A stretch of 6,335 nucleotides of DNA from Vulcanimicrobiota bacterium (GTDB lineage Bacteria > Vulcanimicrobiota > Vulcanimicrobiia > Vulcanimicrobiales > Vulcanimicrobiaceae), in NCBI GenBank assembly GCA_030043675.1, contig JASHXG010000194.1, positions 1-6,335 of the forward strand, written 5' to 3'. Every line of letters starts with the position of its first letter. The first letter of the stretch is position 1. Under the pieces are notes generated by a model, which did not search any database, was not told where the DNA came from, and saw only the letters and a list, made by a program, of their open reading frames with translations. Shown piece by piece: positions 1 to 5,363 of this stretch. Made by a program: the position numbers and the translations under genes.

Positions 1-24
1 GGGCTGATCTTTAAGCTCAACCAT
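1..24 (-). CDS. Possible 5' end of a leftward gene (partial)
   Basis: On the minus strand an ATG at 24-22 opens a frame reading MVELKDQP to the window edge. An in-frame TGA (27-25) lies immediately upstream, so if this frame is coding it must start here. No good Shine-Dalgarno sequence is visible; a GAGAA lies about seven bases upstream of the ATG. The leftward terminator-like hairpin at 64-106 lies in what would be its leader, and a TTGCTA (65-60) with a poor TAATTC (42-37) at 17-base spacing could be its promoter. Eight codons are too few to name a product. The frame could be chance; the alternative is that this end is non-coding. Confidence 0.3.
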
Positions 25-63
25 TCACGATTCTCAGAATTAGGTATCGGCGCGTCTCGTAGC

Positions 64-106
64 AAAAAGAAGCCCGGCGCTTCTCCCCGTCTTCGACCGC
101 CGGGCT
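64..106 (-). terminator. Minus-strand intrinsic terminator or attenuator hairpin
   Basis: AGCCCGGCG (minus strand, 106-98) pairs perfectly with CGCCGGGCT (79-71) around an 18-base loop and is followed by TCTTTTT (70-64). This is the classic order of stem then U-run for a leftward transcript. Read rightward there is no T-run, so it is not a rightward terminator. There is no minus-strand gene to its right for it to end, since 157-1092 is coded on the plus strand. It may therefore be a premature terminator in the leader of the gene starting at 24, or the end of a small minus-strand RNA. The hairpin is certain; its function is inferred. Confidence 0.55.
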
Positions 107-138
107 GGCGACCCTGCGCCGGCTTGGTTTAGCCCTAC

Positions 139-143
139 GGAGG
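139..143 (+). promoter_or_regulatory. Shine-Dalgarno for the TTG start at 157
   Basis: GGAGG is the only strong ribosome-binding sequence in the 27 bases between the in-frame stop (130-132) and the TTG codon. The spacing of 13 bases is longer than usual, but no ATG or GTG in frame lies closer, so it supports TTG157 as the start. Confidence 0.5.
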
Positions 144-156
144 TTCTGAATCGACG

Positions 157-1092
157 TTGCTCGCCGCACTGCTGCTCATCGCGCAAGCCTTCAGCGCGTC
201 GCCGTCTCCCGCCGCCTCGTCGAGTGCGCCCCTCCACGAGATCTTCGACATGACCTTCCGGCGCCTGCAGTCTTATCCCGTTCCACCGTACGCGATCTGG
301 ACCGCGACCTGGCACATCCGGCAGACGACCCTCGGCTACGGCGCACAAGAGTCGACGGATGTCGAGGCCCATCGCTACGCCGTCCGGCTCTCCGATGGCA
401 TGGAGAACATCAGCAACTCGATCGCCAGCGGCAAGCTTCCGCCGGCGCTGATTCTGCCGGAGTTCTTGGGACCGTTCGCATGGAGGTTGCGCTCCTCGGT
501 CCACGTTGCGCCCGAAACCGGCACCGCCCCCATACCTTCCGGCGAACGCCGCACGAGCATGCAGCCGGATATCGCCGGCCTGCGGACGATCGCGACCGTC
601 GTCGCGGTTGCGCAGCTGCCGTATGCGGCGCATCTCGCCGGCATTGAGAACGTCGAAGGGCACCAAGTCTATCACGTCACGCTGACACCCTCGAGCGATC
701 CGCGCACGCACAACCTGCGCGATCTCTGGATCGACACGGAGACATACGACCTGCGCGAAGCGCACTTTACCGGCACGTATGCGCCGACGCCGGACGACGT
801 GCCGAGCCACACCGACGCTACCGTCTATTTTCGGCAGGTCCTTGGGTGCTGGGTCGTCACCCGCGCGATCTGGACCTACTTGGGCAGTCAGGCTCTCTTT
901 ACGTTCGACGTGCAGAACGATGAGATCGCGCTGCCGCCGACGCTGCCCGACTGGCTCTTCGATGCCGGCGCCTATCGACGCCATGAAATGGCCGGCGACC
1001 CGGACTACCTCGGCATCGTGCTCGATCGCATGCGCCGGCAAAGCGGCGCATCTCCCCCGCCCGCACCGACACCGACGCTGGAGTTGCGATGA
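157..1092 (+). CDS. Exported LolA-like protein, function unknown
   Basis: This is a 311-residue protein. Residues 1-14 (LLAALLLIAQAFSA) form a hydrophobic signal-peptide core with a plausible cleavage after AFSA or SPA, so export is likely. The N-region lacks the usual positive charge. The mature part is rich in beta-type segments; VEGHQVYHVTL (167-177) followed by LWIDTETYDLREAHFTG (190-206) resembles the strand that carries ligand or lipid contacts in LolA/RseB-type half-barrels. The protein ends in a Pro-rich tail (299-307). An in-frame TAG at 130-132 and the lack of any ATG limit the start to the TTG at 157, preceded by GGAGG (139-143) at a long 13-base spacing. It overlaps the next gene by ATGA. 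The fold assignment rests on pattern only; the substrate is unknown. Confidence 0.75.
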   Translation: MLAALLLIAQAFSASPSPAASSSAPLHEIFDMTFRRLQSYPVPPYAIWTATWHIRQTTLGYGAQESTDVEAHRYAVRLSDGMENISNSIASGKLPPALILPEFLGPFAWRLRSSVHVAPETGTAPIPSGERRTSMQPDIAGLRTIATVVAVAQLPYAAHLAGIENVEGHQVYHVTLTPSSDPRTHNLRDLWIDTETYDLREAHFTGTYAPTPDDVPSHTDATVYFRQVLGCWVVTRAIWTYLGSQALFTFDVQNDEIALPPTLPDWLFDAGAYRRHEMAGDPDYLGIVLDRMRRQSGASPPPAPTPTLELR

Positions 1093-1337
1093 TGAACGAC
1101 AGTCTCAAGATCCGCGTGCATGGTGACGTGCGCGCGATCGTGCAGCGTGCCAAGACGCTCAACGAGCGAATGCGTACGCTGCTGCAAACCGTAACCTCGG
1201 TCGAGCACGACGATCCGGAGTTCGTGCAAGAGATGCGGCACTATGGCTTCATCTCCGAGTTCGCCGATATCGCGAACGGCATCGGTGATCTCGACACCGC
1301 CGTCGCCGCCCTCCTTCGAAGATTAGATCTGGAGTAA
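1089..1337 (+). CDS. Small helical protein, unknown
   Basis: This is an 82-residue protein with no signal peptide or membrane segment. It appears mostly alpha-helical: a charged helix over residues about 13-38 (DVRAIVQRAKTLNERMRTLL) with heptad-like hydrophobic spacing, a break around HDDPEF, and a C-terminal helix ending LLRRLDLE. It contains no cysteine and no recognised catalytic motif. Its start overlaps the stop of the preceding gene (ATGA, 1089-1092), so translational coupling in one transcript is likely. GGAG at 1080-1083 lies 5 bases before ATG1089 and 8 bases before ATG1092; the second ATG has the better spacing, so the true protein may be 81 residues. I do not recognise the family; a protein-binding or accessory role is only a guess from its shape. 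Confidence 0.65.
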   Translation: MMNDSLKIRVHGDVRAIVQRAKTLNERMRTLLQTVTSVEHDDPEFVQEMRHYGFISEFADIANGIGDLDTAVAALLRRLDLE

Positions 1338-1350
1338 CGCTCGGTCGCGC

Positions 1351-1629
1351 TCAGTCGTAACTCTGGCGCACCGTTTCCAAGAGCGTCTGTCCGAATTCGA
1401 CAATTTGCCCATCTCCGTCGAGCACGTCGACGTCAAAACCCGGATACAGACTGACGAAGCGCTCTTGTTTCCAGCGCGCTACCGACCAGCGGTCGCGCGC
1501 GCCCAACTCGTAGGGCCACGGCGGCATGCCTTCGCGATCCGAACGAATGTTGCGGCCATCGGGGGTGCGCACGCGCACCTGGAATCCCTCGACGCGAGCG
1601 ATCTTCATCTCGAGCGTGCCGATCTTCAT
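1351..1629 (-). CDS. Small unknown protein, leftward
   Basis: This is a 92-residue soluble protein. Its middle is rich in Trp, Arg and Pro (PPWPYELGARDRWSVARWKQERF, about residues 36-58), and it is followed by an acidic strand-like part (DVDVLDGDGQIVEFG, about 66-80). There is no signal peptide. The composition looks like a real protein rather than a shadow, and it neatly fills the gap between two rightward genes: 13 bases from the stop at 1337 and 29 bases from the ATG at 1659. Two starts are possible, Met1 (1629-1627) and Met8 (1608-1606). Both begin with the identical decamer ATGAAGATCG, and neither has a clear Shine-Dalgarno. I do not recognise the family. Confidence 0.6.
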   Translation of the reverse strand: MKIGTLEMKIARVEGFQVRVRTPDGRNIRSDREGMPPWPYELGARDRWSVARWKQERFVSLYPGFDVDVLDGDGQIVEFGQTLLETVRQSYD

Positions 1630-1647
1630 CGTTCAACGAAATTGCGG

Positions 1648-1659
1648 TAAAATGGGGCA
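1648..1659 (+). promoter_or_regulatory. -10 box suggesting a leaderless start
   Basis: TAAAAT at 1648-1653 matches the sigma-70 -10 consensus at five of six positions and is followed by GGGGC and then the ATG at 1659. A transcript starting about six bases after the box would begin at or next to the A of the start codon. No Shine-Dalgarno lies at a usable distance. The -35 region is weak: TTCATC at 1625-1630 is at 17-base spacing and lies inside the start of the divergent gene. The box is seen; promoter activity and leaderless translation are inferred. Confidence 0.45.
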
Positions 1660-3509
1660 TGATCCTTCGCCGGTCGCTCCTGCGCGGCGCGCTTTGTGCC
1701 GCATTTCTCGGCAGTCTCGTCCCCGCGCGCGCGGCGGACGATGCGGCGCGCGCCGTGCTTGCGCAGGCAGCAGCGGCGCTGGGGACGACCCCGCAGAGCG
1801 GGGCGCTCTACGAGCAGGGCGCCATCACGATGGCAGGACAAACCGGCAGCTACTCGAGCTGGCTGGATTTTTCAAACGGCCACTCCATCTCGCACCTCAC
1901 GGTCGGCCCGCTGGTTCTCGATTCAGGCTACGATGGCGAGGCATGGGCCGCATCGAACGGCTCGACGACGGTCAACAACCTTCCAGGTCAGCAAGCCGAA
2001 AACGTGACCACCGTGTTTCTCGCACGAAACGAGTGGGCTGCATCGACAACCGGCGCCGCGATCGAGGACGCTGGCACCGCCGCCGATGGCGGGCGCACCT
2101 ATCGACGGGTGCGGATCGTTCCGGACGGCGGCGTTCCGGTGACGATGTGGTTCGATACGTCCACCCACCTCCTGGGGCGCACCGATTTCGAAGGCGATGG
2201 CGGAACGGTGATCGACCACTTTAGCGACTACCGCGCCGTCGGAGGCCTTATGCTGGCGCATCGCGACGTCACGCGACAGCCCGACGGCACGATCGTCACG
2301 ACGGTCGCGACGACGGCCGCAATCCGGCCGCTGCCCAGCGGCGCACTCGCGCGCACGCCGCCGGTCGAAAGAGGATCGATCGCGGGCGGCGCGCCCGCGC
2401 AGGTGCCGTTCCGGCTTTCATACGGGCCGACCGGGAACATCGTGCTTCCCGTTTCGATGGGGAATCACGCTCCAGCTCCGATGGTCTTCGATACCGGCGG
2501 ACGCAACGTGCTCACGCCGCAAGGCGCGCGGGCTTTGGGTTTTGGGGGGAGCGGCGGGTTGGACGTCGGCGGCGTCGGCAGCTCCACCGAGCGCGCGGGC
2601 ATCGCGAATGTCGGCACGGTCGCCGTCGGAAATGCCACGCTGACCGGACAACAAGCGCTCATCCTTCCGTTACCGTATGGGCTCTCGGTACTATTCCCGG
2701 GCGAGACCGTCGATGGATTGATCGGCTTCGAGATGCTCTCGAACTTTCAAACGACGATCGATTATGGGAAGCAAACCATGACGTTCGCACCGTTCGCCAA
2801 TCCCTTGCCGCCGCCGGCAAATGCGGTCGTCCTGCATTTGCTCAGCAACGGCAGCACGCCATACGTGGAAGCCGAGATCGACGGCGTCAAAGGGATCTTT
2901 GAAATGGACACGGGCAACGCCGGCAATATCGTCATCTTCAAGAGCTTCGCCGACGCCCACGGGCTGTTTCGCAACGCGAAGACGCTCACCTACGTTTCGG
3001 CCGGCGGCGTTGGCGGACTTCTGACCTATCAATCTCTGCGCGCCCAGAGCGTCACGCTCGCCGGCGCGACGATGCAGGCGCCGATCGTCGAGCTTACGGA
3101 TCAAAAAACCGGCGCGTTCTCTTCGCGAACCGTGGCCGGAAACATCGGCGCGCAAGTCCTTCGCCGGTTCACCGTGCAGCTGAACTATCGTGACGCGACG
3201 GGGGCCTTCGCTCCGAACTCCCACCTCGGCGATCCGTTCTGGGCCGATCGCACCGGCCTCTCGCTCTCACGCGTTGCCGACGGCTATGACGTCCTCGCGG
3301 TCACACCCGGCACGCCTGCCGCGTCAGCGGGCCTACGGCAGGGCGATCGCATCGTTGCGGCCGACGGCACCCCGGTGGCTTCGATTTCGGCCGCGCGGAT
3401 GTACGAGCTCACCTCCGATCCTTCGATTCAAACGATTCAATTCGGTGTGGTGCGCGAGGGAGCGACGGCGCCGGTCGACGTCACAATTACGCCGCGAACG
3501 CTGCTTTGA
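1659..3509 (+). CDS. Exported LolA-like / double retropepsin-like / PDZ protein
   Basis: This is a 616-residue multidomain protein, probably an aspartic peptidase acting outside the cytoplasm. Residues 1-25 are a signal peptide ending VPARA; the RRSLLRG at its head is compatible with Tat export, though Sec is possible. Residues about 30-225 look LolA-like (MWFDTSTHLLGRTDF at 163-177). Two retropepsin-like units follow. The first has FDTGG at 277-281 and GLIGFEML at 353-360. The second has MDTGN at 416-420 and NIGAQVLRRFTVQLNY at 495-510. A PDZ domain covers about 535-612, with GLRQGDRI at 558-565. Retropepsins normally dimerise one DTG from each chain; two in one chain could pair internally (D278 with D417). 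The peptidase label rests on motifs; the substrate is unknown. It is transcribed alone, convergent with tRNA-Pro, and its stop codon sits in a hairpin loop. Confidence 0.85.
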   Translation: MILRRSLLRGALCAAFLGSLVPARAADDAARAVLAQAAAALGTTPQSGALYEQGAITMAGQTGSYSSWLDFSNGHSISHLTVGPLVLDSGYDGEAWAASNGSTTVNNLPGQQAENVTTVFLARNEWAASTTGAAIEDAGTAADGGRTYRRVRIVPDGGVPVTMWFDTSTHLLGRTDFEGDGGTVIDHFSDYRAVGGLMLAHRDVTRQPDGTIVTTVATTAAIRPLPSGALARTPPVERGSIAGGAPAQVPFRLSYGPTGNIVLPVSMGNHAPAPMVFDTGGRNVLTPQGARALGFGGSGGLDVGGVGSSTERAGIANVGTVAVGNATLTGQQALILPLPYGLSVLFPGETVDGLIGFEMLSNFQTTIDYGKQTMTFAPFANPLPPPANAVVLHLLSNGSTPYVEAEIDGVKGIFEMDTGNAGNIVIFKSFADAHGLFRNAKTLTYVSAGGVGGLLTYQSLRAQSVTLAGATMQAPIVELTDQKTGAFSSRTVAGNIGAQVLRRFTVQLNYRDATGAFAPNSHLGDPFWADRTGLSLSRVADGYDVLAVTPGTPAASAGLRQGDRIVAADGTPVASISAARMYELTSDPSIQTIQFGVVREGATAPVDVTITPRTLL

Positions 3510-3520
3510 GCAGCGTTCGC
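3494..3520. terminator. Perfect 11-bp hairpin with stop codon in the loop
   Basis: GCGAACGCTGC (3494-3504) and GCAGCGTTCGC (3510-3520) are exact reverse complements around the five-base loop TTTGA. The TGA at 3507-3509 is the stop of the upstream rightward gene, so the left arm also encodes its last residues. On the other strand the hairpin begins five bases beyond the CCA end of tRNA-Pro, so it can serve both convergent transcripts. Neither side has a real T-run, so it may stall or protect RNA ends rather than act as a textbook intrinsic terminator. Confidence 0.6.
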
Positions 3521-3525
3521 AGGGA

Positions 3526-3603
3526 TGGTCGGGCTGACTGGATTCGAACCAGCGATCTCTAGTCCCCCAGACTAGCGCGATAACCAAGCTTCGCTACAGC
3601 CCG
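3526..3603 (-). tRNA. tRNA-Pro (anticodon GGG)
   Basis: A full cloverleaf reads leftward over 78 bases including an encoded CCA (3528-3526). The acceptor is CGGGCTG/CAGCCCG with the C1-G72 pair and A73 typical of bacterial proline tRNAs. The D stem is GCGA/TCGC, and the anticodon stem CTAGT/ACTAG encloses the loop CTGGGGG, with GGG at 3568-3566 and G at position 37. The variable region is AGATC, and the T arm is GCTGG-TTCGAAT-CCAGT. It reads CCC (and by wobble CCU) proline codons. Its first base is only two bases after the HU stop codon, so it is very probably transcribed with hup and released by RNase P. Confidence 0.97.
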
Positions 3604-3605
3604 TG

Positions 3606-3911
3606 CTATTTTCGTCCCCGCTTGGTCGACGAGCGTCCTCCGCCTACGGCATCCTTGAGCGATTTGCCTGCCACAAAGGCGGGCACGTTGCGCGCCGCTA
3701 TCTTGATCTTCTCGCCGGTCTTGGGGTTGCGCCCCTCGCGCGCTTGACGCGCTCGCACGACGAAACTTCCAAATGGAGTCAGCGCTACGCGATCGCCCCG
3801 CTCCAACGCCGACTGGATGTTATCCAGAACTAAATCGACAATCTCACTTACCTGACGCCGCGAGAGGTCGGCCTCTGTGGCGACGGCATCAATCACATCA
3901 GCTTTCGTCAA
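3606..3911 (-). CDS. hup: HU-family nucleoid DNA-binding protein
   Basis: This 101-residue protein bends and compacts DNA as a homodimer in the nucleoid. The N-terminal helices (MTKADVIDAV through NIQSALERGD, 1-40) form the dimer body. LTPFGSFVVRARQAREGRNP (44-63) enters the beta-arm, whose tip RNP (61-63) carries the proline that intercalates between base pairs, and NVPAFVAGKSLKDAV (75-89) is the conserved end. A short basic tail (RSSTKRGRK, 93-101) extends slightly beyond the usual length of about 90 residues. The start is TTG (3911-3909): no in-frame ATG exists near it, and GGGAG (3924-3920) sits eight bases upstream. The stop is followed after two bases by tRNA-Pro. IHF subunits are the alternative, but a single copy away from pheT or rpsA favours HU. 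Confidence 0.95.
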   Translation of the reverse strand: MTKADVIDAVATEADLSRRQVSEIVDLVLDNIQSALERGDRVALTPFGSFVVRARQAREGRNPKTGEKIKIAARNVPAFVAGKSLKDAVGGGRSSTKRGRK

Positions 3912-3919
3912 CCTCGCAT

Positions 3920-3924
3920 CTCCC
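3920..3924 (-). promoter_or_regulatory. Shine-Dalgarno for the HU TTG start
   Basis: On the minus strand GGGAG (3924-3920) precedes the TTG at 3911-3909 by eight bases. It decides the start, because the nearby ATG (3919-3917) is out of frame with HU and meets TGA after three codons. Confidence 0.6.
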
Positions 3925-3990
3925 GTGGCGGCAGGTTTGAATCGATCGCTTAACGGGTGGCCGCCTGGCGAGGGTATACGCAGGCAGCAT

Positions 3991-4012
3991 GGGCGCTCCT
4001 CCTCAGGCGCCC
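3991..4012 (-). terminator. GC hairpin just downstream of aroQ
   Basis: GGGCGC (4012-4007) and GCGCCC (3996-3991) form a six-base stem with a ten-base loop, four bases after the aroQ stop on the minus strand. No T-run follows, so termination is uncertain and aroQ transcripts may read into hup. The rest of the 105-base aroQ-hup gap shows one weak -10-like TATACC (3978-3973) without a matching -35, and nothing else. Confidence 0.25.
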
Positions 4013-4016
4013 GCCG

Positions 4017-4451
4017 CTACTTTTCGAGCGTTCCCGCCAACGCGCGCAGCGCGAGGACGTAGCCCGATGCGCCCAACCCGCTGACCACCGCGCGGCAAGC
4101 GGACGCCGTTACGCTCTTACGACGGAACGGTTCGCGCGATGTGATATTTGAAAGGTGCACTTCGACGACGGGAAGGCCAATTGCGGTAATGGCGTCGGCG
4201 ATCGCGTAAGAGTAATGCGCGTATGCACCGGGGTTGATGATCACGCCGGCATACTGCTTGCGTGCCGCGTGCAGCGCGTCGATCAGTTGACCCTCGCCGT
4301 TGTGTTGCTCGCATTGCACATCGAGGCCGAGTTGCCGCGCCTCGGTCGAAATCTGCTCGTTGACCTCAGCCAGCGTTTGACTGCCGTAGATGTGGGGCTC
4401 TCGCTCGCCGAGCAAGTTGAGGTTCGGTCCGTGCAAAACCAAAACGCGCAT
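4017..4451 (-). CDS. aroQ: Type II 3-dehydroquinate dehydratase
   Basis: This 144-residue cytoplasmic enzyme of the shikimate pathway converts 3-dehydroquinate to 3-dehydroshikimate; family members form dodecamers. The sequence carries the family motifs in order. HGPNLNLLGEREPHIYG (7-23) holds the catalytic Arg17 and Tyr22 on the mobile lid. NGEGQLID (51-58) stands where most members have NHEG-LID. NPGAYAHYSYAI (73-84) holds the catalytic His79. EVHLSNITSREPFRRKS (97-113) is the substrate-binding end. Length is normal for the family. The open frame extends upstream to about 4865, but homology begins at the ATG 4451-4449 (MRVLVLHGPN), and hslO occupies the other strand there. It is divergent from hslO, and hup lies 105 bases downstream. 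Confidence 0.96.
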   Translation of the reverse strand: MRVLVLHGPNLNLLGEREPHIYGSQTLAEVNEQISTEARQLGLDVQCEQHNGEGQLIDALHAARKQYAGVIINPGAYAHYSYAIADAITAIGLPVVEVHLSNITSREPFRRKSVTASACRAVVSGLGASGYVLALRALAGTLEK

Positions 4452-4502
4452 CGTCGCCACTTCTTTGGAGGAAAAGCGACGGCCTCCGAACCAGAGGCGC
4501 TC
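4452..4502. promoter_or_regulatory. Divergent aroQ-hslO intergenic region with inverted repeats
   Basis: These 51 bases separate two divergent starts and must hold, or lie within, both promoters. Two short inverted repeats interlock: GTCGC (4453-4457) with GCGAC (4476-4480), and GGAGG (4467-4471) with CCTCC (4483-4487). No convincing -10 or -35 box is seen on either strand. AGAGG (4493-4497) at five-base spacing is the likely ribosome-binding sequence for hslO. An operator role for the repeats is speculative. Confidence 0.3.
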
Positions 4503-5363
4503 ATGGCAGATACGGTACTCAGCGCATCGGCCGCCGACGCCGGGATAGCGGTCACTGCCGCAATCACCACCAACCTCGTCGCTGAGATTCGCGATCGTCA
4601 CGATCTGTGGCCGACCGCGACAGCCGCGGTCGGCCGGCTCGTGACGGGCGCGGTCCTGTTCGGCGCGAACCTCAAGGGAAACGAGCGCATCTCCCTGCAG
4701 ATCGCGGGCGACGGACCGCTCGGAGCAATCGCCGCGGAAGCGTGGCTGCTCGATGACGGCAGCGTGGGAGCGCGCGGATATGCGCGCAACGGTCAAGTCG
4801 AGCTGCCGATCAACACGCGTGGAAAATTCGACGTCGCCGCCGCCGTCGGTGCCGGATCGCTCCAAGTTACGCGATCTTTTGACGTCGGACAGCCGTACGT
4901 CGGCGTCGTTCGCCTGCGCTCGGGCGAGATCGCCGAGGATCTTGCCGTCTACCTTGCGCAGTCCGAACAGATTCCCAGCATCGTCGCACTCGGCGTTTTG
5001 GCGAACCCGACCGGCGTCGTCGCGGCCGGCGGCATTCTCGCTCAGGTTTTGCCGGGCGCCGACGAACGCGCGCTAACGGAGCTCGAAAAACGAGCCGTCG
5101 CGCTCCCGCCGGTAACGCAGCTGATCGCCGAGCGCGCCGACGTCAACGCTTTATTGCACGCGCTCGCGGGCGATCTGGAGCTGCGTTCGCAGCGCTCGAT
5201 CCCGGTGCGCTTCGCGTGCCGCTGCGATCTCGCAAAAGTCGAGGCGGCTCTGCTTGGATTAGGCGCCGAGGAGCTGCAGCGTTTGGCGCGCGAAGAGCGT
5301 CAAGCCGAGGCGACCTGTGAGTTCTGCAAGCGGCGCTACGTCGTGGCCTTGCCTCCGCTCTAG
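4503..5363 (+). CDS. hslO: Hsp33 redox-regulated holdase chaperone
   Basis: This 286-residue cytoplasmic chaperone is inactive while its four cysteines bind zinc. In the family, oxidation makes two disulphides and unfolds the linker, exposing the client-binding surface. The N-terminal core (about 1-180) starts with LSASAADAGIAVTAA, followed by RHDLWPTATAAVGRLVTGA and the QSEQIPS region (153-159). The C-terminal switch has FACRC (Cys239, Cys241) and CEFC (Cys272, Cys275), spaced as in typical Hsp33, with GAEELQRL between them. All four zinc ligands are present. The ATG at 4503 matches the usual N-terminus; the frame stays open upstream to about 4155 but there it runs antisense to aroQ. Its stop TAG overlaps the tyrS stop. 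Confidence 0.96.
   Translation: MADTVLSASAADAGIAVTAAITTNLVAEIRDRHDLWPTATAAVGRLVTGAVLFGANLKGNERISLQIAGDGPLGAIAAEAWLLDDGSVGARGYARNGQVELPINTRGKFDVAAAVGAGSLQVTRSFDVGQPYVGVVRLRSGEIAEDLAVYLAQSEQIPSIVALGVLANPTGVVAAGGILAQVLPGADERALTELEKRAVALPPVTQLIAERADVNALLHALAGDLELRSQRSIPVRFACRCDLAKVEAALLGLGAEELQRLAREERQAEATCEFCKRRYVVALPPL

Noticed and set aside
1..132. Plus-strand open frame entering from the left edge and ending at TAG 130-132
   Set aside because: The peptide is Pro/Arg-rich without recognisable features, crosses the hairpin, and looks like non-coding translation.
98..160. Resemblance of the minus-strand leader (CCTCCGTAGGGCTAAACC) to part of a cyclic-di-GMP-I riboswitch
   Set aside because: Only short pieces resemble it; the two-helix aptamer and its conserved junction cannot be built from this sequence.
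130..196. Serine-rich 14-codon minus-strand peptide (MSSSAASNVDSEPP) upstream of the hairpin, as an attenuator leader peptide
   Set aside because: The serine codons are the complement of leucine codons in the plus-strand signal peptide, and the Shine-Dalgarno is weak, so chance is the simpler explanation.
40..1041. A long open minus-strand frame (333 codons) opposite the LolA-like gene
   Set aside because: It is Arg/Gly-rich with low-complexity runs, as expected from the complement of a G+C-rich gene. The plus-strand frame has a signal peptide, balanced composition and coupling to the next gene.
1405..1650. Plus-strand 81-residue frame opposite the 92-residue gene
   Set aside because: It overlaps the minus-strand gene almost completely, lacks a Shine-Dalgarno, and would run to within eight bases of the ATG at 1659, across its promoter; the minus-strand product has the more natural composition.
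3908..3919. Mini-ORF ATG CGA GGT TGA overlapping the HU TTG start, as a coupled leader peptide
   Set aside because: Three codons with a Shine-Dalgarno too close to its own ATG; the GGGAG is at correct spacing for the TTG instead.
4467..4481. GGAGG at 4467-4471 as the ribosome-binding site for an ACG start of hslO at 4479
   Set aside because: ACG starts are very rare, and the ATG at 4503 gives the canonical Hsp33 N-terminus with AGAGG at usable spacing.
4155..4502. N-terminal extension of the hslO frame by 116 residues
   Set aside because: It runs antisense to aroQ, and Hsp33 homology begins at the ATG at 4503.
4452..4865. N-terminal extension of the aroQ frame by about 138 residues
   Set aside because: It runs antisense to hslO, and AroQ homology begins at the ATG at 4451.
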